A stretch of 64,000 bases of DNA from Actinoplanes aureus. Lineage in GTDB: Bacteria > Actinomycetota > Actinomycetes > Mycobacteriales > Micromonosporaceae. The translations under genes were made by a program, and so were the position numbers. Position 1 is the stretch's first letter. Each line of letters begins with the position of its first letter. A model generated the notes under the pieces. It had not been told where the DNA came from. It ran no database searches and was given only the letters and a program-made list of their open reading frames with translations. Of the stretch, positions 26,498-36,509 are shown in pieces. The stretch lies in the NCBI RefSeq assembly GCF_015704865.1, contig NZ_JADQTO010000001.1, positions 62,001 through 126,000 of the forward strand, in the 5' to 3' direction.

Positions 26498-28705
26498 ATG
26501 GCGGTCAGGCAGATGCTCGTTGCTGGTCGGTACCGTCTTCTGGAGCCGGTCGGCGCCGGCGGAATGGGACGCGTCTGGCTGTCCCGCGATGAGATGCTGG
26601 ACCGTGACGTCGCGATCAAGGAGATCGTCCCGCCGGACTGGATGACCGAGGCGGAGAAGGATCGGCTGCGTGACCGGACGCTTCGTGAGGCCCGTAGCGC
26701 GGCCCGGCTGAACCATCCCCACGTGGTCCGGATCTACGACGTGGTGCACGACGACGGCCAGTCGTGGATCGTCATGGAGTACGTTCCGTCGCGCTCGCTC
26801 CACCAGGTCCTCCAGCAGGAAGGGCCGTACGATCCGGCCGGCGCCGCCCGCATCGGGCTCGCCGTGCTGGACGCGCTGGACGCGGCACACCGGGCCGGGG
26901 TGCTGCACCGCGACGTGAAACCGCACAACGTGCTGATCGGCACGGACGGCCGGGTGGTCCTGACCGACTTCGGGCTGGCCACGTTCGTCGACGACGGCAC
27001 GGTCACCGCGCCCGGGCTGATCGTCGGGTCGCCGCAGTACGTCTCTCCGGAGCGGGCCCGGGATGGCGCTTCTACGGTGGAATCGGACCTGTGGTCGCTC
27101 GGTGCCACGGTCTATGCGGCGGTCGAGGGCCGTTCGCCGTACGCCCGCGAGACCGCCATGGCGACGCTCGCCGCCCTCGCCACCGAACCGCCCGACCCGC
27201 CGGTACGCGCCGGTCCGCTCACAGCCGTCCTCGACGGACTCCTGCGGTACGACCCGGTCGACCGCCTGACCGCGGCCGAGGTGGAGAGCCGCCTGCGCCT
27301 CATCGTCGCCATCGACCACCGGGAGATTCCGCTGGTCCCAGGCCAGCGCGGGGTCCGGCATCACCGCCCGGAGGAGGCACGCAAGTCTGCGGACGGAGCC
27401 GCATCCGAGTATCGCGTCCATTCGACGGAGCGCGATGTGGGCGATCGTGACCGCGTGCCGGATGCCGCAGGGACCGCTGGACAGATCCCTCCGCAGTCGG
27501 GCGACGCCTTTGACGCGCACCGGCGCGATGCGAACGCCGGAGCGGACGTCGACGGCCACCCGGAACCGGCGATCGATGAGCCCGGAGCCGGTGACCTCTC
27601 GAAAGCCGACCCCGACAGCGGACCATGCGCGGAGTCTGGAGTGCCCGCCTGTCCCGGCAGCCCGCCGAGTCCGGCCGACGAGACCAGTGTCGCCGGCCAA
27701 CCGGAGGCCCCTGACCCATTCGCGGTCGCTGCCGACGACGCGACGACCACACCGTTGCACCAGGGCGGTCAGGCGCTGGTACGCCTGGCACCACAGACGC
27801 CTCCCATCCTGGCCGGCCAGATCACGGGACGGGTGACGTCCCCGAAGGGCCGTCCGCGGCTGCGCCCGGTCCGCGCCCGATCCGCCGTGGTCGCCTGCGT
27901 CGCGGTCGTGCTGGTGGGCGGCGGCGTCTCGATGGGCTATCTGGCGCAGAACAGCGGGCCCCGCCCGCACGTGGTGCTTCCGCCCGTTTCCACTACGCAG
28001 TCCGAGCCCGTGCGAGCCCCGGCGACGCCGTCCGGGCGTTCGCCCGCCGCGTCCGCCCAGCCCGGCGGCACGTCCGCTTCGGCGCCCGGCCCGTCGCCCG
28101 GGGCCTTGCCGACCACCGCGGTTGCCGGTCGGGGCGGATTCTCCCCGGTCGTCTGCGACGCGCCGCCTTCGTCGCGCGCCCGGGTCACCCCGAAGAAGGG
28201 CGCAGCCCGGGGAGTCAACGGCTTGAAGTTGCTCGCCGGATGGTCCTACTTCACCGACGGCTCGGGGTTTCACCTCGCGGTTCCGGACGGCTGGACCTAC
28301 CAGCGGATCGGCACCACGTATTGCTTTCGTGAGCCCCGAGGCTCCGTGGTGATGAGTCTCGATCCGGGCCGTGACGCGGATGCCGATCCGCTCCAGGCCT
28401 GCCATGCCGAGGACCTCCGTCTCAAGAGCGAAGCAGTCGTGTCCGGGTACGCGCTGATCTCCATCGACTCGGCGCCTTTGCTCCACCGAGCGGCCGACTG
28501 GGAGTACCGCTATCAGGGAGCGGACGGCGAGCCGAGGCGGGTGAGCACTCGCTGGTTCGCTGTCAACGGCAGGGCGTACGCCCTCGGCTGGGCCGCGCCC
28601 GAAAGGGTGTGGCCGGAGCACCTGAGCAAGATCCAGATGGTCCGGAGCACCTTCTACACGGACCGTTCCGGCCGTACCCCGACCGCCGACTCCGGCCGAG
28701 GCTGA
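26498..28705 (+). CDS. Transmembrane serine/threonine protein kinase
   Basis: A 735-residue Hanks-type kinase. The catalytic domain spans about residues 10-270: glycine loop GAGGMG, the VAIK lysine, HRDVKPHN catalytic loop, DFG, and the SPQYVSPE activation-segment end. A long charged linker of about 190 residues follows. A single membrane helix lies near residue 465 (SAVVACVAVVLVGGGVSMGYLA region), and there is a Pro/Ser/Thr-rich stalk and an extracellular domain of about 165 residues without PASTA repeats. GTG 26456 is an upstream alternative start. The gene is divergent from lhr. The signal sensed is unknown; the outer domain resembles no family I recognise. Confidence 0.92.
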   Translation: MAVRQMLVAGRYRLLEPVGAGGMGRVWLSRDEMLDRDVAIKEIVPPDWMTEAEKDRLRDRTLREARSAARLNHPHVVRIYDVVHDDGQSWIVMEYVPSRSLHQVLQQEGPYDPAGAARIGLAVLDALDAAHRAGVLHRDVKPHNVLIGTDGRVVLTDFGLATFVDDGTVTAPGLIVGSPQYVSPERARDGASTVESDLWSLGATVYAAVEGRSPYARETAMATLAALATEPPDPPVRAGPLTAVLDGLLRYDPVDRLTAAEVESRLRLIVAIDHREIPLVPGQRGVRHHRPEEARKSADGAASEYRVHSTERDVGDRDRVPDAAGTAGQIPPQSGDAFDAHRRDANAGADVDGHPEPAIDEPGAGDLSKADPDSGPCAESGVPACPGSPPSPADETSVAGQPEAPDPFAVAADDATTTPLHQGGQALVRLAPQTPPILAGQITGRVTSPKGRPRLRPVRARSAVVACVAVVLVGGGVSMGYLAQNSGPRPHVVLPPVSTTQSEPVRAPATPSGRSPAASAQPGGTSASAPGPSPGALPTTAVAGRGGFSPVVCDAPPSSRARVTPKKGAARGVNGLKLLAGWSYFTDGSGFHLAVPDGWTYQRIGTTYCFREPRGSVVMSLDPGRDADADPLQACHAEDLRLKSEAVVSGYALISIDSAPLLHRAADWEYRYQGADGEPRRVSTRWFAVNGRAYALGWAAPERVWPEHLSKIQMVRSTFYTDRSGRTPTADSGRG

Positions 28706-28707
28706 GT

Positions 28708-28723
28708 CCGCCGAAATCGGCGG
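28708..28723. terminator. Small hairpin between convergent kinase and lysE genes
   Basis: CCGCCG-AAAT-CGGCGG lies three bases after the kinase stop, in the 58-base gap between convergent genes. Confidence 0.5.
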
Positions 28724-28763
28724 CCGGCGAGCTCCACCAGGCGCTGAGCGGCCGTTCGAGTCG

Positions 28764-29414
28764 TCAGCCGGCGCTCGCCGTGGCGAGCTTGACGCCGAAA
28801 CCGACGAAGAGTGCCCCCACTCCCGTGGTTGCGGCCGCCGCGAGTCTCCGGCGTTCCCGGAACTGCCCGGCGAGGAACCGGCCGCCGAAGATCAGCGCCG
28901 TCAGGTAGAGCACGCTGAAGAACTGCACGACCGCGCCGAGGATCAGGAACGACAACGCCGGATGTGGATAGCCCGGCTCGACGAACTGGATGAAGAACGA
29001 CACGAAGAAGAGGATCGCCTTGGGATTGAGCAGGCTGATCACAGCGGCGCGCCGGAATGGGCGACGCAGCGAGGCCAGCTCACTCGCGTCGATCGGCACT
29101 GTCTCCGAGCGGTGCCGCCACCGCTTCCAGGCACTGCGGATGATGTTGACGCCAACCCAGGACAGGTACGCGGCGCCCGCGTATTTCAGGACGAGGAAGA
29201 GCGGGGGATAGGTGCCCAGCAGGGAGGCCACCCCGGTCGCCGAGAGGATCATGAGCACCGTGTCGCCGATGAAGACGCCGAACGCCGCCTGATACCCCGC
29301 TCGCACGCCCCGCCGTGCCCCGACCGACAACACGAAGATGGAGTTGGGGCCGGGCAACAGGATGATTGCCACCACACCGAGCACGTAGGTCCAGAAGTCG
29401 GTGATGCCTAGCAC
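28764..29414 (-). CDS. LysE family amino-acid exporter (LeuE-like)
   Basis: A 216-residue inner-membrane exporter with about six hydrophobic segments. The family motif LLPGPNSIFVLSVGARRGVRAG lies near residues 19-40, with the later LNPKAILFFVSFF motif. LeuE-type members export leucine and related neutral amino acids, while others export threonine or lysine. The substrate is not determinable here. It begins at GTG 29414 with GGGGAGG just upstream, 13 bases after the PNPOx-GNAT gene, so both are probably one transcript controlled from the MocR divergent promoter. Confidence 0.88.
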   Translation of the reverse strand: MLGITDFWTYVLGVVAIILLPGPNSIFVLSVGARRGVRAGYQAAFGVFIGDTVLMILSATGVASLLGTYPPLFLVLKYAGAAYLSWVGVNIIRSAWKRWRHRSETVPIDASELASLRRPFRRAAVISLLNPKAILFFVSFFIQFVEPGYPHPALSFLILGAVVQFFSVLYLTALIFGGRFLAGQFRERRRLAAAATTGVGALFVGFGVKLATASAG

Positions 29415-29427
29415 AAGTCCTCCCCCA

Positions 29428-30666
29428 TCACTCGGCGGCCAGTCGGTCGCGAAGTCGGCGGGCTGCTGCCGGCCACTCGTCGACCGTCATCGCGAACAGT
29501 ACGGTGTCGCGCCAGGTGCCATCCGGCCGCGGCCGCTGGCGACGGATCAGCCCGTCGCGGCTGGCGCCCAGCCGGGCGATCGCCTGCTGGGAGCGTTCGT
29601 TGCGAATGTCCGTGTACCAGAAGACCCGCTCGGCGCCGAGCACATCGAACGCCCGCTCCAGCAGCATCAGTTTCGCCTCGGTGTTGACGCCGGTGCGCCA
29701 CCACTTCCGGCCGACCAGCGTGTGCCCGATCCCGAGCGACCGGTAGCCGGTGTCGATGTCGTGATAACTCGTCATGCCGACGACCGTCCCGGTCACCGGG
29801 TCGATCTGTGCCCAGCCCGCCCGGTGGCCGAGCCACTGCCCCCGCAGCACATCGGCGATGTCCCGGGCCATCTCCTCCGGCGTCTGCGGCCGTGGCGTGG
29901 GGATGTGCCGCCAGACTTCTTCATCGTCCAGGGCCTCGAACAGGCCTTCCGCGTGACCTGGGGCGAGCGGCTCCAGCCGCACGTGCCGGCCTTCCATCAC
30001 GACCGGTGTCTGCCACTCCGAAGGATGCCCGGGCAGGTAGGCCGGGGGCGCGGCGGCCACACCCGGCTCGGTGAGCGGTGGTCCCGCCACCGTCCGCAAT
30101 GGCAGCACGCCGGCCCAGTAGGGAAGATCCAGGTCATCCGGATCGTCCATCACACCGCCGCCGCGCGCCCGCACCGAGACCTCCGCGAGTGGCAGCGCCA
30201 GCACGCTGGTCTGGGCCAGCTCCTGCCGGGTCGGCGGTCTGCTGTCCCCGGGCCGGCCCACGCCGACCTTCGCCACCAGGGCCGCCAGCACCCTGCGTTT
30301 CTCCCTCTCCTCGACGACCGGCCGGGCGACTCCGAGCGCCACCACGGAGCGGTAGTTGGCGCTGTGGTGGAACTGCGATCGCCCGTACACCAAGCCGTCG
30401 AGCAGGGTGGCTGTTACGCAGACCGGAATGCCGTCCCCGCGAGCCGCGAGACCCATCCGGCCCCCGGTGGAACCGTGCAGGTAGAGGGTGTCGCCCACCC
30501 GGACGTGCAGGTTCGGCAAGACGCGTGGCTCACCGTCCACGACGAAGCCCACCGCACAGTCGAACGCCTCGTCGAGAATCGCGTGGGCCGTCTCCCGCTC
30601 GTAGTGCATCCGGCTCCGGGTGCGCGTGGCGGTCGTGCGCTCGGTAGGGGGATAGAGGTCGGTCAT
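29428..30666 (-). CDS. Fusion of pyridoxamine 5'-phosphate oxidase-like and GNAT acetyltransferase domains
   Basis: A 412-residue two-domain protein. Residues 1-215 form a split-barrel FMN-binding PNPOx-like domain (AHAILDEAFDCAVGFVVDGEP, LYLHGSTGGRM, QFHHSANYRSVVALG). Residues 220-412 are a RimJ/RimL-type GNAT domain (VRLEPLAPGHAEGLFEAL, SLGIGHTLVGRKWWRTGVN). This fusion occurs in other actinobacteria. It is divergent from a MocR-type regulator whose PLP-binding domain suggests sensing of a B6 vitamer or amino acid. The two starts are 60 bases apart with a palindromic operator between them. Confidence 0.9.
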   Translation of the reverse strand: MTDLYPPTERTTATRTRSRMHYERETAHAILDEAFDCAVGFVVDGEPRVLPNLHVRVGDTLYLHGSTGGRMGLAARGDGIPVCVTATLLDGLVYGRSQFHHSANYRSVVALGVARPVVEEREKRRVLAALVAKVGVGRPGDSRPPTRQELAQTSVLALPLAEVSVRARGGGVMDDPDDLDLPYWAGVLPLRTVAGPPLTEPGVAAAPPAYLPGHPSEWQTPVVMEGRHVRLEPLAPGHAEGLFEALDDEEVWRHIPTPRPQTPEEMARDIADVLRGQWLGHRAGWAQIDPVTGTVVGMTSYHDIDTGYRSLGIGHTLVGRKWWRTGVNTEAKLMLLERAFDVLGAERVFWYTDIRNERSQQAIARLGASRDGLIRRQRPRPDGTWRDTVLFAMTVDEWPAAARRLRDRLAAE

Positions 30667-30702
30667 CGTGGCCTCCGAGGGGTGATCGTCTTGCGCACGG
30701 CA

Positions 30703-30716
30703 CTGTACTAGTACAG
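30703..30716. promoter_or_regulatory. Perfect palindromic operator in the MocR divergent promoter
   Basis: CTGTACTAGTACAG is a perfect 14-bp palindrome centred in the 60-base spacer between the PNPOx-GNAT gene and the mocR-type gene, ten bases before the regulator's GTG. Its position suggests that the MocR protein binds here to control both directions. Confidence 0.65.
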
Positions 30717-30726
30717 AATCGCATCT

Positions 30727-32073
30727 GTGTCAGGACAGTATCAGGTCACCGGCGAGAACGCCGCCGAGATTTCCGCGAGCATCGAGTCGGGCATCATGCG
30801 AGGCGACTGGGTGACCGGCGCGGCGCTTCCCTCGGTGCGCGTGCTCGCCAGCGCCCTACATGTCAGTCCGGCCACGGTCGCCAAGGCGTATCAGGAGCTC
30901 CGGCAGCGTGGTGTGATCGAGACCGAGGGCCGGCGAGGCACCCGGGTGCGTGCCCGTCCCGCTGTGGCCGTGCCGCGCTCCGGATCGCGACTCCCGGTGC
31001 CGGCCGGGCTGCGGGATCTCTCCACGGGCGAGCCCGACGTGCGGTTGCTGCCCCCGCTGGGCCCGCTGTTAGCGGCGGTGGCGGCCGAGACCGGCCCGCC
31101 ACAGGGGTACGCCACCGCCGTCACCATGCCGGAGCTGGTCGATGCGGCCCGTCCACGCCTCCTCGAGCAGGGCATTCCGGTGGAGGACGCCGCGTTCGCC
31201 GTGACCGCCGGCGCCCTCGACTCCATCGAGCGGGTGCTGACCGCTCACCTCCGTCCGGGAGACGCGGTCGCCGTCGAGGACCCCGGCTGGGCGGGTGTGA
31301 TCGATCTGATCGCCGCTCTGGGACTGCGGGCGTTCCCGTTCGCCGTGGACGAGGAGGGGCCGGTGCCGGAGGCGCTCGCGGCCGCGCTCCAGTCCGGTGT
31401 GCGGGCTGTCGTCATAACGGTGCGCGCGCAGAACCCGACCGGTGCCGCGGTCACCGCGGAGCGCGCCACCCGGCTGCGGGAGTTGCTCACCGGTCATCCC
31501 GGGGTGGTTGTCATCGAGGACGACCACGCCGCCGAGCTGGCCGAGCTGCCGCCGCACTGCGTGGGGCCGGTCACGTCTTCGTGGGCGTTCGTCCGCTCAG
31601 CCTCGAAACCCTTCGGGCCGGATCTGCGCATCGCGGTGCTGGCCGGTGACGAGACGACCGTCGCCCGGGTGGTGGGCCGGATGCGCATCGGGATGGGCTG
31701 GGTCTCCACCACGCTGCAACGGCTGCTTCTGAAGCTCTGGCAGGATCCCGACGTCACCGCTCGGATCGCGAATGCCGCCGAGGCGTATGCACGTCGCCGC
31801 CGTGGTCTCCAGGACGCCATCCGGGCGCACGGCCTGGTCGCCTTCGGCGACAGCGGCATCAACGTCTGGGTTCCGGTGCCCGACGAGACACTGGCGGTCA
31901 CGGCGATGCGCGACGCCGGCTATGCGGTGGCGCCCGGTGCCCTTTTCCGGGTTCGTTCCGAGCCGGGGATCCGCATCACCGTCAGCTCACTGAACGAAGA
32001 GGACATACCGCCCCTTGCGCGGGCGGTCGCTGCTGCCGTCCGCCCCTCGGCCACCGCCGCGCCGATGCGGTGA
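30727..32073 (+). CDS. MocR-type regulator (GntR helix-turn-helix plus aminotransferase-like domain)
   Basis: A 448-residue MocR/GabR/PdxR-family protein. Residues 10-75 are a GntR winged helix (LPSVRVLASALHVSPATVAKAYQEL). The rest is a class I aminotransferase fold that binds PLP as an effector: QNPTGAAVT, the IEDDHAAEL aspartate, and the Schiff-base lysine in SASKPFGPDLR. It starts at GTG 30727. It probably regulates the divergent PNPOx-GNAT-lysE operon through the palindrome at 30703 in response to PLP or an amino acid-PLP adduct. Confidence 0.9.
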   Translation: MSGQYQVTGENAAEISASIESGIMRGDWVTGAALPSVRVLASALHVSPATVAKAYQELRQRGVIETEGRRGTRVRARPAVAVPRSGSRLPVPAGLRDLSTGEPDVRLLPPLGPLLAAVAAETGPPQGYATAVTMPELVDAARPRLLEQGIPVEDAAFAVTAGALDSIERVLTAHLRPGDAVAVEDPGWAGVIDLIAALGLRAFPFAVDEEGPVPEALAAALQSGVRAVVITVRAQNPTGAAVTAERATRLRELLTGHPGVVVIEDDHAAELAELPPHCVGPVTSSWAFVRSASKPFGPDLRIAVLAGDETTVARVVGRMRIGMGWVSTTLQRLLLKLWQDPDVTARIANAAEAYARRRRGLQDAIRAHGLVAFGDSGINVWVPVPDETLAVTAMRDAGYAVAPGALFRVRSEPGIRITVSSLNEEDIPPLARAVAAAVRPSATAAPMR

Positions 32074-32142
32074 CGGGAACGGGTCCATCAGGAGGGTGAG
32101 GCCGGTCGGCATGGTGATGGACCGTACGGGTAGAACGGAGGA

Positions 32143-32805
32143 ATGCCGAGGACCGAGGCGCCAGTCGGAGCGCAGCAGTGGGTGCCCCAGCAGTCGCGGA
32201 GCATCGACGACCTCAAGTCGGCCGCCGCTGACTGCCGGGGTTGTGAGCTTTATCAGGACGCGACGCAGACCGTGTTCGGACGTGGGGCACCGCACGCGAA
32301 GATCGTCTTCGTGGGTGAACAGCCCGGTGACGTCGAGGACCAGCGTGGTCTGCCGTTCGTGGGGCCGGCCGGCCGGTTGCTGCGCGAGGCGGTTGACGAT
32401 GCCGGCATCGATCCCGCCGACCTCTACATCACCAACGCGGTCAAGCACTTCCGCTTCGAGTTGCGAGGCCGCCGGCGCATCCACCAGAACCCCGGACCGG
32501 CGCACATCACGGCCTGCCGGCCCTGGCTGGTTGCGGAGTTCTCCCTATTGAAGCCGAAGTTGGTGGTCATCCTCGGTGCGACCGCGGGGCGGGCGCTGCT
32601 CGGCCCCTCGTTCCGGGTCACCAAGTCGCGGGGGCAGCTGATGCCCTGGCCCGCGTCGGCGGCGCACCCGGAGGACTTCCCCGTGGCGGAGATCCAGGCG
32701 CTGGCCACCATCCATCCGTCGGCGGTCCTTCGGGCGGACGATCGCGACGCCGCGTACCAGGGACTTGTTGATGATCTGCGGGTGGCGGCCGCCGCGCTCG
32801 CCTGA
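32143..32805 (+). CDS. udgX: UdgX-type uracil-DNA glycosylase
   Basis: A 220-residue uracil-DNA glycosylase of the UdgX branch. Motif A GEQPGDVEDQ is near residue 58. The specific R-loop is present as RGRRRIHQ, with H114 at the position of the histidine that forms a covalent bond to the abasic site in mycobacterial UdgX. The C-terminal HPSAVLRA motif is also present. Cysteines C31, C34 and C125 fit an iron-sulfur cluster; the fourth ligand is not evident. Suicide capture of uracil sites is the expected activity. The gene is just upstream of DUF3046-recA. An ACGGAGG box precedes the ATG closely. Confidence 0.88.
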   Translation: MPRTEAPVGAQQWVPQQSRSIDDLKSAAADCRGCELYQDATQTVFGRGAPHAKIVFVGEQPGDVEDQRGLPFVGPAGRLLREAVDDAGIDPADLYITNAVKHFRFELRGRRRIHQNPGPAHITACRPWLVAEFSLLKPKLVVILGATAGRALLGPSFRVTKSRGQLMPWPASAAHPEDFPVAEIQALATIHPSAVLRADDRDAAYQGLVDDLRVAAAALA

Positions 32806-32839
32806 AAGCTGCCCATGTCAGCCTGGGTAGGCTCGTGCT

Positions 32840-33040
32840 GTGCGGCTGACTGACTTCTGGGACCGTCTCGAGCAGACGTTCGGATCCGCCTATGCCCGCA
32901 GCATTGCGGCGGATTACACCTTTACGGACCTGAGTGGGCGGACCATCAACCAGTCCATCGCTCAGGGTGTTGATACCGCTACCATCTGGCGCGCGGTGGT
33001 GGCGGCGTACCCCGATCGGGTGCCCGCGCGCCTGCGTTGA
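32840..33040 (+). CDS. DUF3046 family small protein
   Basis: A 66-residue protein typical of DUF3046, starting [19 protein letters not shown] and ending with an R-A-V-V-A-A-Y-P pattern. It is found directly upstream of recA throughout actinobacteria; its function is unknown. It begins at GTG 32840. It lies 34 bases after udgX and 196 bases before recA, and is followed by the recA control region. Confidence 0.88.
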   Translation: MRLTDFWDRLEQTFGSAYARSIAADYTFTDLSGRTINQSIAQGVDTATIWRAVVAAYPDRVPARLR

Positions 33041-33080
33041 GCCGCTTTTCGTACGCTTGTTCTGGCGTGTCGCTCGATCG

Positions 33081-33096
33081 TCGTACAGGTGTTCGG
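33081..33096. promoter_or_regulatory. LexA-type SOS box upstream of recA
   Basis: TCGTACAGGTGTTCGG matches the actinobacterial/Gram-positive SOS box TCGAACnnnnGTTCGA at most positions, differing at the fourth and last bases. It lies about 140 bases before the recA start. Confidence 0.65.
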
Positions 33097-33149
33097 CTAT
33101 TGTCCACAGCGGCTTGGCCATCCACAGCTCACGGTGGGGCGGAAGATTT

Positions 33150-33172
33150 TTGTCATACCCACCGCATACCGT
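33150..33172 (+). promoter_or_regulatory. RecA-NDp/PafBC-like promoter of recA
   Basis: TTGTCATAC, eight bases, then TACCGT fits the TTGTCR-N3-N8-TAnnnT layout of the LexA-independent recA promoter of mycobacteria, except that the usual GTG after TTGTCR is TAC. The same variant occurs at 1634. Confidence 0.55.
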
Positions 33173-33236
33173 GTCGGCCGTGGTGAACAAGAGCTCTTCG
33201 ACGAAGACCGCGAAGTCGAATACAGGGGTGGCGGCA

Positions 33237-34283
<1,047 letters not shown>

Positions 34284-34297
34284 TCCGGTAGGCCGCG

Positions 34298-35059
34298 ATG
34301 GCTGGACGACGCGGTGCACGGTCCGGGCGGGGATGGGATGCCATCCCGCCCCGGGCCGAGACCGACGGGCCGGTGGATGGCGGTTCCGGGGGATTCCGCC
34401 GTGACGGTGGGCGGCGCTTCGGGGCAGCGGGGCGCCGCCGCACGTCAGACGACGGCGCTGGGCCAGAGTCCGATTTCGGGGCGTTCTCGCAAAGCGATGA
34501 GGGGCGGCCGTCCAAGCCGCCGCAGAGTGAGGCCGAGACGGCCCGCGAGATCTGCCTGCGCCAGCTCGCTGTGCGCCCGCGTACGCGGGCGGAGCTGGCG
34601 AAGGTCCTTGCGCGAAAACAGATCTCCGAGGAGGTGATCGCCGAGGTCCTCGACCGCTACGACGAGGTCGGCATCATCGATGACGCGGCCTTCGCCCGAG
34701 CTTGGGTGTCCAGCCGGCACCACGGCCGCGGGCTGGCCCGTCGTGCGCTCGCCAACGAGCTGCGCCAGCGCGGCGTGGATCCGGAAGTGGCCGGCGAGGC
34801 ACTGGAGTCCCTCGATGAGGACGCCGAGGCTGCGGCCGCGCGGGCCCTGGTAGATCGCAAGCTCCGCAGCGCCAGCGGTGCGCCGGATGCGGTGTTCCGC
34901 CGTCTAGTCGCCATGCTGGCTCGCAAGGGCTACCCGGCCGGAGTCGCCATCCGTGCTGTGAAGGACGCGCTGGCCGCACGCGACGCTGAGGCGGCGGAGT
35001 TCGCCGATGCCATCGATGCGGACGCTCTGGCCGACCAGGCCGGCGACTCCCCGATCTGA
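34298..35059 (+). CDS. recX: Regulatory protein RecX
   Basis: A 253-residue RecA modulator. The conserved RecX domain begins about residue 80 (AREICLRQLAVRPRTRAELAKVL) and contains the three-helix repeats DDAAFARAWVSSR and RALANELRQRGVD. The first 78 residues are a Gly/Arg/Asp-rich, probably disordered extension found in actinobacterial RecX. It is in an operon with recA. A GC-rich dyad follows at 35079-35095, and then a 2.2 kb gap without genes. Confidence 0.93.
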   Translation: MAGRRGARSGRGWDAIPPRAETDGPVDGGSGGFRRDGGRRFGAAGRRRTSDDGAGPESDFGAFSQSDEGRPSKPPQSEAETAREICLRQLAVRPRTRAELAKVLARKQISEEVIAEVLDRYDEVGIIDDAAFARAWVSSRHHGRGLARRALANELRQRGVDPEVAGEALESLDEDAEAAAARALVDRKLRSASGAPDAVFRRLVAMLARKGYPAGVAIRAVKDALAARDAEAAEFADAIDADALADQAGDSPI

Positions 35060-35252
35060 GGAAGTCCGGCGGCCGGCACCGGCCTCGGAGGCCGGGCTCG
35101 AACTCTGGGCTGAGCGCCGGAAGCCTTGGGGGCCGAAGGTCGCCCGTGAGGAGGCTACTGGCCGCCTTTCCGTCCAGCGCTGCCCGCCTTCACCAGCCAC
35201 GCGGTGACCAGCGGAGCGGGCAACCGGCGGCACGGTAGCCCAGCAGCCGGCC

Positions 35253-35530
35253 CAGCCAGCGGGCCGCTGGCCGGTTTCGGACCCCGCGCATCACGGGGAT
35301 TCGCGTTATTGGTCTGGGAGCGCAGGGCGCAGGGTGGCCGTTGGTTGGCTTCGGGTCCCGGCGTATCGCAAAGCTCCACGTTATTGGTCAGGGAGCGCAG
35401 GGCGCAGGGCGGCCGTTGGTTGGCTTCGGGTCCCGGCGTATCGCAAAGCTCCACGCTGTTGGTCAGGGAGCGCAGGGCGCCAGGAGGCCGCTGGTTGCTC
35501 CGGGACCCAGCGCATCGCAGGGCTCCACGT
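35253..35530. repeat. 75-bp tandem repeat array
   Basis: Two nearly identical 75-base units start at 35311 and 35386, with a diverged third at 35461 and a more decayed one before 35311. The period is 25 codons, so long open frames exist on both strands with 25-residue repeats. There is no start signal or family match, and the array is treated as non-coding. Confidence 0.8.
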
Positions 35531-36509
35531 AGCCGCCTGAAGGCAGGGCGCAGAAGGTCCTGGCCGACTGGGATCCGGCGCTTGGGTCCAAGCCTTGGTT
35601 CAGCACAGCTAGCCCGAGCCAGCAGAGCCTCATCAGGTCGCTGGCCGGCTCGGATACGACGCTTCGTGATCCAACCAGGGCGCAAGACCCAGGAGCGGCT
35701 GGCCGGCTCGGCCCAAGGCCACCCGTGTGGTCCACGCAACTGGCCCCGAGTGCGCGCCAGGAGACCGCGCGGCAACCACCAGCACGCCCTCCGGCGAAAG
35801 GCGATTTGCCCATCTCGCAGAGATGGGCAACTGCGGCGGCCGAAGCGAAACCCACCCCGAACCCGAGCCATCACCCCTACGTAAAACCCGATATAGTCCC
35901 GATGTGAAGATCTTTCCCCTTGTGATCTTTTGGTGGGATCCTCCGTGATGTCCTGCTGACTCAGTCACTCCGGTCACTCTCCGTGCCGCGAAGCCGAGCC
36001 GTCGCCGACCGGCGCAGAGCGGGCGGCTCCGGTGAGTACGGAGGTCTAGGTGGCATCGCACGGTACGTCGGAAATATCCCGGCACGATCGTAAGCTGGGC
36101 GTAAGCACGTCTGTGCCGTACGTCCTATCCGCTGCCGAATCATGAGTCCTTGACCGAAGCGGTGCTTGCGACCTAGCCTCGCGTTACACAAGGTTTGTTC
36201 GACCATCGCAAGCAACAGGCACAACATAGATCGCATTACATTACGGCATCACTTGGACGGTTCCGCCGCCCAGGCTGATACCTCCGTCAGCCGCTGACCG
36301 CGCGGCAGGCGGCGCGACATACCGGCGGTCGACCCCACAACTCCACAAACTCCGATCCGAGCAGCGAGCGGCCGGCTCGCTGGCCGGAGGCAGTCGCAAC
36401 CGATCGTTGCGGATGAATGCTAGCCGGGCGACGAGCTCGACCGTTCAGCGTCATTCCGCGCTTGAGGAAGCGATGCTTACCGGCCGGCGGACCCGACCGC
36501 GGCGGCAAG

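Noticed and set aside
23337-28621. Very long open frame continuing upstream of lhr through the kinase gene on the opposite strand
   Set aside because: The part beyond 26272 is the antisense of the Ser/Thr kinase; the lhr start is fixed by GGGAGG and the helicase N-terminus.
35155-35884. Open frames encoding 25-residue repeats in the recX-rny gap
   Set aside because: Both strands are open because the repeat period is a multiple of three; no start signal and low-complexity flanks.
35961-36236. Small minus-strand frame in the AT-richer part of the recX-rny gap
   Set aside because: No ribosome-binding site, codon use unlike neighbours, and no recognisable fold; kept as non-coding.
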